NCBI GenBank assembly: GCA_001798075.1
Contig: MGRG01000012.1
Location: 217,852-281,851 of the forward strand
Source of the DNA: Deltaproteobacteria bacterium RIFCSPHIGHO2_01_FULL_43_49
Lineage (GTDB): Bacteria; UBA10199; SPLOWO2-01-44-7
Length of the DNA stretch: 64,000 nucleotides
Direction of reading: 5' to 3'
Under the pieces are notes generated by a model, which was given only the letters and a program-made list of their open reading frames with translations, had not been told where the DNA came from and did not search any database. Made by a program: the position numbers and the translations under genes. Of the stretch, positions 44,394-52,401 are shown piece after piece (the first letter of the stretch is position 1; every line of letters begins with the position of its first letter).

Positions 44394-45800
44394 GTGACGA
44401 TACGATTTGGGACAGATGGTTGGCGGGCGGTGATTGGAAAAGATTTCACTGACGAAAATGTGGCGGCGGTGGCACAGGCCTTTGCGGATTGTTATGTCAA
44501 CTTTCCAGAATTTGGTCGCCCTGTTATTATCGGTTATGATCGAAGAGCCAAATCAAAAGAATCAGCAGAATTAATCACCAGTGTTTTATTGGGCAATCAC
44601 ATCCAAGTTTGGCTCTCTCAAGATTTTTGCCCCACACCCTGTGTTTCTTGGCTGGTAAAAAATAAAAATGCGGCAACCGGAGTGATGATAACCGCTAGCC
44701 ACAATCCCCCAACGTGGAATGGCATTAAGTTTAAGGAAAGTTATGGCGGGGCGGCGTCGGCCCAGTTTTTGGCACCGATTGAAAATCAAATTGCAGAGAA
44801 TCAGCGGAAAGATCGCAAACCTAAAACAGCCGTTTTAATGCATAATCCTTTACTACATTATTTCAATCCGCATGAAGAGTATATCGAGGTGCTCAAAAAC
44901 CTTGTCGATTTGGAAAAAATCAAAAAGGCCGGTTTCAAAATTCTTTTTGATCCCCTTTACGGGGCCGGAGCCGGATTTTTGAATGATTTATTGGGAGCCA
45001 AAATTGAGACATTGCACGGCAATGCTGACCCTAATTTTGGTGGGCTTCACCCTGAACCGATCCAGCCTTATGTCAATGAAGCGATGGAAAAAATGCGCTC
45101 TGGAAAATATTCTGTCTGCATCGTGACCGACGGTGATGCCGATCGCATTGGCGCTGTAGACGACAAAGGCAATCATGTTACTTCCCATGAAATTTTTGCG
45201 TTGTTGCTAAAACACCTTGTTGAAAATCGCTTAATGAAGGGAAAAGTTTTGAAATCGATTTCGACAACCGTGATGTTGGATCGCTTGTGTGAAAAATATG
45301 GAATCCCCTTAGTGGTTACCCCCATCGGTTTTAAATATTTAAGCCCTGCGATGAAAGAAGAGGGTATTTTAATTGGGGGCGAAGAATCGGGCGGTATTGG
45401 GATGCCCTTTCATATTTGTGAACGCGATGGTTTGTTTTGCGGCCTTCTTCTTTTAGAGCTGATGGCGACAAAAAAGAAACTTTTGAGTGAGTTAGTGACC
45501 GATTTGCAAAAGGAGGTGGGGCCCTGTTTTTATAAACGCAAAGACCTGTCGCTTCCTTCAGACAAAATTGAAGCAGTTAAGTTAAAACTGGCCAGTTTCA
45601 ATCCTTCTCAGTTGGCTGGCAAAAAGCTTAAAAAAAGGACTCTCATCGATGGTTTTCATTTTACTCTCGAAGATGACAGTTGGCTTTTGATTAGACCTTC
45701 TGGAACGGAACCCCTCTTGCGCACCTACGCAGAAGCGCCTAGTGTAAAACAGGTGGACAGTCTTCTTAAAGAAGCCCAGGTTTTGATTCACCCTGAGTAA
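44394..45800 (+). CDS. Phosphoglucomutase/phosphomannomutase (alpha-D-phosphohexomutase)
   Basis: 468 residues, GTG start chosen because the N-terminal motif TIRFGTDGWRAVIG follows directly; no Shine-Dalgarno is visible. Interconverts hexose 1- and 6-phosphates. Catalytic serine loop GVMITASHNPPTWNGIKFK (about 98-117), metal loop TDGDADRIGAVD, sugar-binding GGEESGGIGMP and phosphate-binding RPSGTEPLLRTYAEA near the end. Substrate specificity (glucose, mannose or glucosamine) cannot be fixed. Its last codons HPE-stop lie in a TCGAAGG-type repeat (45791-45818). Confidence 0.9.
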   Translation: MTIRFGTDGWRAVIGKDFTDENVAAVAQAFADCYVNFPEFGRPVIIGYDRRAKSKESAELITSVLLGNHIQVWLSQDFCPTPCVSWLVKNKNAATGVMITASHNPPTWNGIKFKESYGGAASAQFLAPIENQIAENQRKDRKPKTAVLMHNPLLHYFNPHEEYIEVLKNLVDLEKIKKAGFKILFDPLYGAGAGFLNDLLGAKIETLHGNADPNFGGLHPEPIQPYVNEAMEKMRSGKYSVCIVTDGDADRIGAVDDKGNHVTSHEIFALLLKHLVENRLMKGKVLKSISTTVMLDRLCEKYGIPLVVTPIGFKYLSPAMKEEGILIGGEESGGIGMPFHICERDGLFCGLLLLELMATKKKLLSELVTDLQKEVGPCFYKRKDLSLPSDKIEAVKLKLASFNPSQLAGKKLKKRTLIDGFHFTLEDDSWLLIRPSGTEPLLRTYAEAPSVKQVDSLLKEAQVLIHPE

Positions 45801-45818
45801 AATCGAAGGGTTGACCCA
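45791..45818. repeat. TCGAAGG-type dispersed repeat at the end of the phosphohexomutase gene
   Basis: CCCTGAGTAAAATCGAAGGG followed by TTGACCCA. Similar CCTGAGCAAAGTCGAAGGAC is at 62961. This short sequence class (CCTGAGCxxxGTCGAAGG) is met in many unrelated bacterial genomes from memory. It supplies the stop codon of the gene. Confidence 0.5.
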
Positions 45819-45846
45819 CAGGCAACCTCAGGATAAGAAGCCTCCG

Positions 45847-46068
45847 ATGGCAACCCCAATGAAATTCGAAACCGCCGTTGAAAAACTGGAGTCGATTGTG
45901 CGCAAACTCGAAAATGGCGATTTAACATTGGAAGAGTCTTTAAAGGCCTTTGAGGAAGGGATTGGGCTTGCTAGAAGCTGTGAAAAAATCCTCAAAGAGG
46001 CCAAGGGGAAAGTCGAACAACTCATCAAAAAGGAAGGCAAGTGGGAGACACAGTCGTTCGATATTTAA
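45847..46068 (+). CDS. xseB: Exodeoxyribonuclease VII small subunit
   Basis: About 73 residues. FETAVEKLESIVRKLENGDLTLEESLKAFEEGIGLARSCEKILKEAKGKVEQL matches XseB throughout. It forms the multi-subunit exonuclease VII with XseA, which is not in the window. The start MATPMKFE at 45847 is favoured; an in-frame TTG at 45811 would add 12 residues from the repeat region. It overlaps ispA by 28 bases. Confidence 0.93.
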   Translation: MATPMKFETAVEKLESIVRKLENGDLTLEESLKAFEEGIGLARSCEKILKEAKGKVEQLIKKEGKWETQSFDI

Positions 46069-46937
46069 GGGAAAAAAAAGAGCAAGTGGATCGGTTTCTC
46101 CTGAATTATTTCCAAAATAGCTCGGATTCTTCTCCTCTTTTAAAAAAAGCGATTTTGTATAGCTTGGAGGCGGGCGGCAAAAGAATTCGGCCGATTTTAG
46201 CCATTGCGGCCGCCGAAGCGGTTGGAGGAAAACTCGAAACCGTTTTGCCTGTCGCTTCAGCCTTCGAGATGATTCATACCTTTTCTCTCATCCACGATGA
46301 TTTGCCCTCCATGGATAACGACGATTTGCGAAGAGGCAAGCCAACCAATCATAAAGTGTTCGGAGAAGGGTTAGCAATCTTGGCGGGGGATGGTTTATTG
46401 TGCGAAGCCTTTTCTCTTTTATCTTCTCTTAAAACGTCTTCCCAAATTTCTTCAGAAGTTTTGGTGGAAGTGATTCGAGAGATTGCCTGGGCAACAGGGC
46501 CCAGAGGCATGGTAGGGGGGCAAGTGCTCGATTTGGAGGCTCAAGGAGTTTCCTTGGACAAACAGGCCCTGGAAAAAATTCATCATTATAAAACCGGAAG
46601 GCTCATTCAGGCATCCGTAACGGTCGGCGCGAAAGTTGGCGGGGCAAAGCCCCCCCAATTAGAAGCCCTTCGCAATTATGGAGAGAAAATTGGTCTTGCC
46701 TTTCAGATTGCCGATGACATTTTGAATGTCGAAGGGACGAAAGAAGAATTGGGAAAAAGTATCGGCTCGGATGATCACAATAAAAAGGCGACCTATCCAG
46801 CCATCTTAGGCTTGGAGACTTCTAAACAATTGGCGAAAGAATTGGTAGACCAATCGCTTGCCGCCCTCAAAAATTTTGATGCCAAGGCAGACCCTCTAAG
46901 AGAAATCGCTCAGTACATCGTCTTGAGGAAAAATTGA
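46041..46937 (+). CDS. ispA: Polyprenyl diphosphate synthase (farnesyl/geranyl type)
   Basis: 298 residues, GTG start with AAGGAAGG upstream inside xseB. Condenses IPP onto DMAPP/GPP. First Asp-rich motif DDLPSMDNDD (about 86-95) with HDDLPSMDNDDLRRGKPTNH, second in AFQIADDILNVEG; the KxxxxR and GG motifs (LEAGGKRIRPIL) are also present. A small residue pattern before the first DD is typical of FPP synthases. The xseB-ispA pair is usual; dxs, often third, is replaced by an Mrp gene that overlaps the stop by 4 bases. Confidence 0.92.
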   Translation: MGDTVVRYLREKKEQVDRFLLNYFQNSSDSSPLLKKAILYSLEAGGKRIRPILAIAAAEAVGGKLETVLPVASAFEMIHTFSLIHDDLPSMDNDDLRRGKPTNHKVFGEGLAILAGDGLLCEAFSLLSSLKTSSQISSEVLVEVIREIAWATGPRGMVGGQVLDLEAQGVSLDKQALEKIHHYKTGRLIQASVTVGAKVGGAKPPQLEALRNYGEKIGLAFQIADDILNVEGTKEELGKSIGSDDHNKKATYPAILGLETSKQLAKELVDQSLAALKNFDAKADPLREIAQYIVLRKN

Positions 46938-48019
46938 TTACGTCAGAAAAGATTTTGGATTGTTTAAAGACGGTAAACGATCCCGATCTTCATCGGGATA
47001 TCGTTTCGTTGGGTTTTGTAAAAAATTTAAAGATTGATGGAGAGAAAGTTTCTTTCGATTTGGAACTCACGACACCCGCGTGCCCGGTTAAGGATCTTTT
47101 AAAAGAGGAATGTTCTCGTAAAATAAAGCAAATAAAAGGAGTCAAAGAAGTTCTGGTCAATTTAACGGCGAAAGTTCGTCCTTTGGTGCAAACACCATTG
47201 GATACACTAAAGGAAATCAAAAATATTATTGCCGTGGCGTCAGGCAAGGGGGGGGTTGGCAAGTCAACTGTTGCCGTGAATCTGGCCCTGGCGCTTTCTA
47301 AAAGTGGCGCCAAGGTGGGATTGATGGATGCCGATATTTATGGCCCCAGCATTCCCATGATGCTGGCTGTTCAAGAAAGACCAGTCGTTGAAAATCAAAA
47401 AGTCATTCCAGTTGAAAAAATGGGACTCAAAATAATTTCAATGGGGATGCTGGCCACTGAAGATGCCCCGGTCATTTGGAGAGGTCCGATGGTTGCTGGG
47501 ATATTGCAACAATTTTTGGGGCAGGTGGAATGGGGAGTTCTTGATTACCTCGTGATCGATTTACCGCCTGGGACCGGCGATGCGCAGTTGACCCTCGCAC
47601 AAAAGGCTTCCATTTCCGGCGCTGTTATTGTCACCACGCCACAAGACGTAGCTCTCCTGGATGCTAGGCGGGGCCTAAAAATGTTTCAGCAAGTAAACGT
47701 TCCCGTTTTAGGGATCATTGAAAATATGAGTTATTTTATTTGTGATCAGTGTTCCAAGAGACATGAAATTTTCAGGCAGGGTGGTGGTTTAAGAGTTTCT
47801 CAAGAGCTCAATGTTCCTTTTTTAGGGGAGATCCCTCTTGATTCAAGAGTGGCTCTAGGAGGTGATCAGGGCAATCCTATTGTTCAAGCTTTTCCAGACT
47901 CTGAAATAGCAAAAGCCTATACAAATCTAGCAGGTCGTGTCGCAGCAAATTTAAGTATTTTAAGTGAACAGCAAAAGAAACATTCTTCCTCACAACTCCC
48001 ACAAGCTCAAAAATCTTAG
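46934..48019 (+). CDS. Mrp/NBP35-family iron-sulfur carrier ATPase
   Basis: 361 residues from TTG 46934 (ATTGA overlap). N-terminal MIP18/DUF59 domain (about 3-75; LKTVNDPDLHRDIVSLGFVKNL, TTPACPVKD), then the deviant Walker A SGKGGVGKSTVAVNLALAL (about 100), GLMDADIYGPSIP, LVIDLPPGTGDAQL and CDQCSKRHEIF, where the CxxC (about 266-269) is the cluster-bridging pair. Acts as a scaffold or carrier for Fe-S clusters. The C-terminus ends in a Ser/Gln-rich tail. Confidence 0.93.
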   Translation: MITSEKILDCLKTVNDPDLHRDIVSLGFVKNLKIDGEKVSFDLELTTPACPVKDLLKEECSRKIKQIKGVKEVLVNLTAKVRPLVQTPLDTLKEIKNIIAVASGKGGVGKSTVAVNLALALSKSGAKVGLMDADIYGPSIPMMLAVQERPVVENQKVIPVEKMGLKIISMGMLATEDAPVIWRGPMVAGILQQFLGQVEWGVLDYLVIDLPPGTGDAQLTLAQKASISGAVIVTTPQDVALLDARRGLKMFQQVNVPVLGIIENMSYFICDQCSKRHEIFRQGGGLRVSQELNVPFLGEIPLDSRVALGGDQGNPIVQAFPDSEIAKAYTNLAGRVAANLSILSEQQKKHSSSQLPQAQKS

Positions 48020-48022
48020 GTT

Positions 48023-48649
48023 CTAATATTGCAGGGGTTGGTAATTACCATTATTGCCAGCCAAGAGATAGAATGGAACCAGGCGGGACATGGCTTGAAT
48101 GGCATGCGATGAAAGATCACCGGAAAGTGGCAGGTTGATACCGATATCAAAAGTCGTTGTTTGGGTTTCTTTGAGACGGCGGGCCGAATCGGCTAGAAAT
48201 TGACTCCAATCGCTCACCGTTAACGGTTTGAACTCAGCATCGCGGCGGTTGTAATCGGCCATTTCTTTGCTTCCCTTCAAATCTTTTAGTTTGTCAACAT
48301 TTGCCAGAAGATTTTGGCTGAACGCTTTTCTATCTTTGCATTCTTGTTTCACCATGATTCGCGCTTGCACCCCAACCCCACCCACACAAAGGGCAAAATG
48401 GACATAATTTTTGTATCCCTTGGAATCGGGGCCGAAAGCCACCCATGTTTCGTCGGGTGGATTCACGGTGCGCCTTAGATGTTGAGCGACATGGGGAAAA
48501 AGATGATGAGCAACCAGTCTTGAAAGCTGGGGCTGTAAAAGCTCTCCCAATTTCATGAGTTTGGGGTGGATCGTGTCTGCGACCAACTGCATCCGATCGG
48601 CGAACCCTTGAACCTGAAAAACTTCCAAATCCTTCTTTGTAAATCGCAT
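48023..48649 (-). CDS. DUF1054 (YktB-like) protein
   Basis: 208 residues. Start FTKKDLEVFQVQGFADRMQLVADTIHPKLMKLGELLQPQL matches the UPF0637/YktB family of Bacillus (FT-x-D-F-x-VF-x-I-GL-RM-x-I). Conserved aromatic/charged positions follow (WVAFGPDSKGYKNYVHFALCVGG). Function is not known. Convergent with mrp by 3 bp; alone on its strand before the cDPG gene by 46 bp. Confidence 0.78.
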   Translation of the reverse strand: MRFTKKDLEVFQVQGFADRMQLVADTIHPKLMKLGELLQPQLSRLVAHHLFPHVAQHLRRTVNPPDETWVAFGPDSKGYKNYVHFALCVGGVGVQARIMVKQECKDRKAFSQNLLANVDKLKDLKGSKEMADYNRRDAEFKPLTVSDWSQFLADSARRLKETQTTTFDIGINLPLSGDLSSHAIQAMSRLVPFYLLAGNNGNYQPLQY

Positions 48650-48695
48650 GGTTGTGACGGACCCTATACAAATTGCCGTGGGCTGTCAACTTTTT

Positions 48696-50033
48696 CTAAT
48701 GATTGGGTTTTTTGGCGTTTTTTAAAAAGTTTTCTAATATTTCTTGGAGGGTTGGATTGCCTTGTTCAACCAGTTCATAACCGACCCTTAAGGCCTTTTT
48801 GTTGATTTTAATGATGCGCCTTAAGTCTATGGGACTGGCAACGAGGACCAAATCACAGGGGGTTGCGTTGATCGTTTTTTGCAAATCACTGAGTTGTTCT
48901 GGGTAATAACCGAGGGCAGGGACCAGATTGCCCATTTGGGGGAATTTATAGAAGGATTCTTTGATGGAACCGACCGCATAGGGTCTTGGGTCGACCAGTT
49001 CTGCTGCGCCGTATAATTGTGCGGCCACACAACCGGCCCCAAAACTCATCTCCCCATGGGTGAGTGTGGGGCCATCTTCGATCACCAAGACACTTTTCCC
49101 TTTAATCGATTCTTGATCTTCGACGGTAATCAAAGAGTGACCTTTCACGACCTGCGCGGTTGGGTTTAAATTTTTGATATTTTCCATGATCGTTTGGAGT
49201 TGCTCGTGGCTTGCCTGACGATATTTGTTGATGACAATGACGTCAGCATCTAAAAAATTGATTTCTCCAGGGTAATAACGGCGTTCGTGGCCGGCTCGCA
49301 AGGGATCGACTACCGTAATTAAAAGATCAGGTTGGATAAAGGGGAGGTCGTTGTTTCCCCCATCCCAGACAATAATTTCCGCTTCTTTTTGAGCTTCCCC
49401 AACAATTTTTTCGTAGTCGATTCCCGAATAAACCACTAATCCACGGTCAATATAGGGTTCGTATTCTTCGCGCTCTTCTATTGTGCATTTGTGTTTTTCG
49501 AGATCATCATAAGTGGCAAATCGTTGGCTGATTTGTTGGGTCAGATCGCCATAAGGCATGGGATGCCGGATGGCGACGACTTTCTTTCCCAACTCTTTGA
49601 GCAGACTTACAATTTTGCGCGAAGTCTGGCTTTTGCCTGAGCCGGTGCGCACCGCACAAACAGCAATCACTGGGACATTTGCTTTGACACAAGTATCATC
49701 AGGCCCCAAGAGCCAAAAGTTTGCCCCCGCTGCCATGGCGATGGAACCCTTCTCCATGACAGTTTCATGCGAGACATCACTGTAGGCAAAGACAACCGAA
49801 TCGATTTTTTCTTTTTTGACCAGCTCTGCTAACTTTTCTTCAGGATAAATGGGAATGCCATTGGGATACAAAGAACCGGTTAACTGTTTGGGGTAGCGCC
49901 TTCCTTCAATATTGGGGATTTGGGTGGCCGTAAAGGCAACCACTTCATATTCTGGGTTGTCTCTAAAAAAAACATTGAAGTTATGGAAGTCTCTTCCGGC
50001 CGCCCCCATGATGAGAATTCTCTTCTTGACCAT
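48696..50033 (-). CDS. Cyclic 2,3-diphosphoglycerate synthetase-like P-loop protein
   Basis: 445 residues. Long N-terminal Rossmann-like region starting ILIMGAAGRDFHNFNVFFRD, a P-loop VRTGSGKSQTSRKIVSLL (about 132-148), VWDGGNNDLPF, then a C-terminal domain with GPTLTHGEMSFGAGCVAA. This is the pattern of the archaeal cyclic 2,3-diphosphoglycerate synthetase family, of which uncharacterised bacterial homologues are frequent. Whether the protein makes cDPG in this organism, or is a GTP/ATP-dependent enzyme of different substrate, is open. No neighbouring gene hints at a pathway. Confidence 0.8.
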   Translation of the reverse strand: MVKKRILIMGAAGRDFHNFNVFFRDNPEYEVVAFTATQIPNIEGRRYPKQLTGSLYPNGIPIYPEEKLAELVKKEKIDSVVFAYSDVSHETVMEKGSIAMAAGANFWLLGPDDTCVKANVPVIAVCAVRTGSGKSQTSRKIVSLLKELGKKVVAIRHPMPYGDLTQQISQRFATYDDLEKHKCTIEEREEYEPYIDRGLVVYSGIDYEKIVGEAQKEAEIIVWDGGNNDLPFIQPDLLITVVDPLRAGHERRYYPGEINFLDADVIVINKYRQASHEQLQTIMENIKNLNPTAQVVKGHSLITVEDQESIKGKSVLVIEDGPTLTHGEMSFGAGCVAAQLYGAAELVDPRPYAVGSIKESFYKFPQMGNLVPALGYYPEQLSDLQKTINATPCDLVLVASPIDLRRIIKINKKALRVGYELVEQGNPTLQEILENFLKNAKKPNH

Positions 50034-50118
50034 AAAATTTTTATCTGTTCTGTAAGCAACTTCTTCTAAAGTTCACCGATAACCTAAACAAATATAGCAT
50101 ACTTCAATTGATTCAATT

Positions 50119-50134
50119 TGGCACGCTAGTTGCA
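50119..50134 (+). promoter_or_regulatory. Sigma-54 (RpoN) promoter of the lytic transglycosylase gene
   Basis: TGGCAC-GCTAG-TTGCA matches TGGCAC-N5-TTGCW exactly, 39 bp before the ATG, with GGGAGG as ribosome-binding site. Same structure as the promoter at 29357. Confidence 0.85.
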
Positions 50135-50172
50135 GCTATACTGAGGAATTTCGAATTTTAGATGGGAGGTTT

Positions 50173-50751
50173 ATGAATAGAAAGTCAAATAATTTCAATA
50201 GCTTATGGCTATTGGCTGTGTCGCTGGTTTTGGGGTTTACACTCCTCAGTTTGAACCCCTATTACTCCAGTTCTCAAAGTAAGCTGGAGCTCCAAATTCA
50301 TGATTATTTGGAGGACCAGTCCTTCTTTTTAAAGGGGGACACCAGGGCTGATTTTATTGCCTATTTAGTGGCAACTGCGAAAGACTATGAATTTGATCCT
50401 TTATTGATTTTGGCGATCATGAAAGTGGAGAGTTCTTTTAAACCGGGTGCTGAGTCGAATCGGGGTGCCTGCGGTTTATTGCAGCTCAAACTGGTTGCCG
50501 CAAAAGAAGTTTCTAATGTGTTTGATACAAGGCTAGTTGCTCGCCACGAATTGTTTGACCCTTTTGTGAATGTGAAAGTGGGTATTCAGTATCTCTCTTT
50601 CTTGAGAAATCATCTGGGTGATAACGTTGTCAGGATGTTATCGGCCTACAACATGGGCCCTACTCGTGTGAAAAGCTCCGGCATTGTTTCTTCCGGTTAT
50701 TCTTCAAAAGTCATGAGAGCCTATCGGGATCTTTTGAAGGAATTTAGTTAA
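50173..50751 (+). CDS. SLT-type lytic transglycosylase
   Basis: 192 residues. N-terminal hydrophobic anchor or signal (LWLLAVSLVLGFTLLSL), then the transglycosylase domain (about 75-185): EFDPLLILAIMKVESSFKPGAESNRGACGLLQL with catalytic Glu in KVESSFKPGA, and MLSAYNMGPTRV. Cleaves peptidoglycan glycan strands to anhydro-muropeptides. Controlled by a sigma-54 promoter, and followed by a strong terminator shared with the convergent tmRNA. A link to cell-envelope remodelling or secretion-machine assembly is inference. Confidence 0.88.
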   Translation: MNRKSNNFNSLWLLAVSLVLGFTLLSLNPYYSSSQSKLELQIHDYLEDQSFFLKGDTRADFIAYLVATAKDYEFDPLLILAIMKVESSFKPGAESNRGACGLLQLKLVAAKEVSNVFDTRLVARHELFDPFVNVKVGIQYLSFLRNHLGDNVVRMLSAYNMGPTRVKSSGIVSSGYSSKVMRAYRDLLKEFS

Positions 50752-50768
50752 TAATAAAGAGATCATAG

Positions 50769-50805
50769 TTAAAAAAACCCGCCCTGTTTAAAAGGGCGGG
50801 TTTTT
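50769..50805. terminator. Bidirectional rho-independent terminator
   Basis: AAAAAACCCGCCCTGTTTAA then AAGGGCGGGTTTTTT. A 7-bp GC stem CCCGCCC/GGGCGGG with A/T tracts on both sides. It ends the transglycosylase transcript rightward and the ssrA transcript leftward. Confidence 0.92.
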
Positions 50806-50826
50806 TATTTTGTGGAGGCGGTGGGA

Positions 50827-51455
50827 CATGTAATCCACCTATTTCTAAGTGGCATGGACTATCTCTTCATCCTCATTTGAGGAGCCTGGCGTATTATAGG
50901 AGGCATAAATTTATCGTCGATTTAACCTGCGTATAGCTTTTACGAGTTTCATCTTTTCCTCTAACTGAGCTGCATTATATCTGCCATTGCGTACAGTGAC
51001 TGATTTATAACTTTTTAGAAGTAATTCAGCATGTGGCTTTTTGATTCTTAGAAGATTCTTAATTTCCTTTAGAAAATTAAGTGCTTTGTCACTGCGAATT
51101 CTTAACTCATAAGCAGCCCTATGTTTTTTGTTTGCGGGCCTTGTATGCATGGTTCCACAATTTGTTTTTTTGCGAACCCACAATAAAAGATCCAAATTGC
51201 AATTGGCTATACTAACCATAGGTGAAGGGGTTTCATTTTTGTGCTTACGCGCAAGCGTAACTGTCCCTTCCCCGTCAACAATACCCGCAATGTATGCTTT
51301 TTCGGTTAAATTCAACGATATCACCTCCTATCCTTTTTGGAGTCTCTGCAGGGCTTGCACCCCTCAGGATTGCCCACTCATTAATATGAGTTTGGGTTTC
51401 CCTGATGTAAGCCAGGTTTTGCAATGAGAGTTACCTCTCATGGCGACCTTTCTTG
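50827..51455 (-). mobile_element. Group I intron in ssrA with LAGLIDADG endonuclease gene
   Basis: 629 nt. The 5' exon ends GCGAT and pairs with GTCGC of the intron guide sequence with the required U-G wobble (P1). Conserved core parts: GGGCAATCCTGAGG (P/Q, 51375-51362), CTGCAGAGACT (R, 51351-51341) and AAGAGATAGTCC (S, 50867-50856), where GACT/AGTC form P7; the last base is G (50827). The homing endonuclease frame sits between R and S. The elements resemble those of introns in cyanobacterial tRNA-Leu genes. Splice sites are inferred from P1 and the T-loop length. Confidence 0.88.
50911..51315 (-). CDS. LAGLIDADG homing endonuclease inside the ssrA intron
   Basis: 134 residues from TTG 51315, eight bases after a perfect AGGAGGT. 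One LAGLIDADG motif AYIAGIVDGEGTVTL (about 6-20), giving a single-motif enzyme that should work as a homodimer. The acidic Asp/Glu of the motif (VDGEG) is intact, so endonuclease activity is plausible. Basic C-terminus (KLVKAIRRLNRR). The natural target would be the intron-less ssrA T-loop of related cells. A maturase role is also possible in this family. Confidence 0.85.
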   Translation of the reverse strand: MNLTEKAYIAGIVDGEGTVTLARKHKNETPSPMVSIANCNLDLLLWVRKKTNCGTMHTRPANKKHRAAYELRIRSDKALNFLKEIKNLLRIKKPHAELLLKSYKSVTVRNGRYNAAQLEEKMKLVKAIRRLNRR

Positions 51456-51790
51456 ATCGCACCCACGTCCGAAGAAACGCCATCATCCCATCTACATGCT
51501 TAGTTCGTACATTATGTATGTCTGAGGATTGCCTTACGAACAGGTTTTGTCTCAGACCACCCCTTGTTTATGTTTCACAGCCCTAGCCAAAGAGAAACCA
51601 GAACTGCTAGCTCGCTAATGACGTTTGTTCGCGCCAGCGAGTATCACACGACAAACGTGACCGCTAATTTAAGCAGCCAATGCTAATGGGTATTCGCCAT
51701 TTAGACTTTTGCCATCAGTTTTACGACTTGCTGACGTGGTCGGCATGCAAGGACAACTTTGATTTTCTCCGTCGAAGCTAATTCGCCCCC

Positions 51791-52246
51791 TCAACGTAGT
51801 TTGTGTTTCATTGCTCGCGATATAGTTCGGCGAGATTCTTTTCGTTTCATGCTTTCTCGTTTGTCAAAGAGCTGTTTGCCTTTGGCCAGTGCTAATTCTA
51901 CTTTTGCACGGCCCTCTTTGAAGTATAGCTTGGTGGGAATCAGCGTCAAGCCTTTCTCTTGGAGTTTGCCTAAGAGTTTATCGACTTCCCTTTTGTGCAA
52001 CAATAACTTACGCGTACGCAACGGCTCGTGATTGAGCCCAGCAGCAGGGGCATAGGGGCTGATATGACAATTCAATAAATAGGCCTCTCCATTTTTGATG
52101 AGGGCATAGGCATCCCCTAAATTGGCTTTACCATCACGAAGACTTTTGACCTCGCTTCCTTGAAGGACAAGCCCTGCCTCCAATTTTTCAAGAAAGCGAT
52201 AATTGAAACCAGCTTTGCGGTTTTCAGCAATAATTTTAATGCCCAT
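51791..52246 (-). CDS. smpB: SsrA-binding protein SmpB
   Basis: About 151 residues. MGIKIIAENRKAGFNY, LEAGLVLQGSEVKSLRDGKANLGDAYALIKNGEAYLLNCHISPY and a basic tail (KRKESRRTISRAMKHKLR). Binds the tRNA-like domain of tmRNA and enters the ribosome. An in-frame ATG 4 codons upstream is less likely. The TGA stop ends at 51791 directly before the first base of mature tmRNA (51790), so transcript ends are probably made by RNase P cutting at the stop codon. Confidence 0.96.
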   Translation of the reverse strand: MGIKIIAENRKAGFNYRFLEKLEAGLVLQGSEVKSLRDGKANLGDAYALIKNGEAYLLNCHISPYAPAAGLNHEPLRTRKLLLHKREVDKLLGKLQEKGLTLIPTKLYFKEGRAKVELALAKGKQLFDKRESMKRKESRRTISRAMKHKLR

Positions 52247-52260
52247 AATGTGTTCCAAAA

Positions 52261-52399
52261 AATTCGAAACTCGAATATCGAAACTCGAAACAAATTCAAA
52301 ATCCGAATTACCTAAATCCCAAACAGGAACGTTTTGGTCATTAGAGTTTTGTTAATTCGTATTTGTTTCGAATTTCGGATTTAGGATTTCGGATTCGCA
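52261..52399. repeat. Two heptad arrays in opposite orientation between smpB and the DUF502 gene
   Basis: 52261-52312 has units AATTCGA, AACTCGA, ATATCGA, AACTCGA and 52355-52399 has GTTTCGA, ATTTCGG, ATTTAGG, ATTTCGG; each is a 7-nt-period array, the second roughly the inverse of the first. They fill most of the 155-bp gap and may form an RNA or DNA hairpin. Confidence 0.65.
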
Positions 52400-52401
52400 T
52401 T

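Larger units (their letters stand above)
50813..51790 (-). ncRNA. ssrA: tmRNA gene (ssrA), split by a group I intron in the T-loop
   Basis: Rescues stalled ribosomes together with SmpB. The 5' end GGGGGCGAATTAGCTTCGACGG (51790 downward) pairs as acceptor stem with CGCCTCC (50820-50814), with discriminator A at 50813; CCA is not fully encoded. The tag frame lies at 51713-51669: G-K-S-L-N-G-E-Y-P-L-A-L-A-A then TAA, with resume codon GGC. Exons are 51790-51456 (335 nt) and 50826-50813 (14 nt); joined, the T-arm reads GTGGG-TGCGATT-CCCAC, a 7-nt loop in which position 55 is G in place of U. The 5' end directly follows the smpB stop codon at 51791. Confidence 0.93.

Noticed and set aside
51128-51427. 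Plus-strand ORF of 99 codons across the ssrA intron
   Set aside because: It reads antisense to the LAGLIDADG gene and intron core; no family features.
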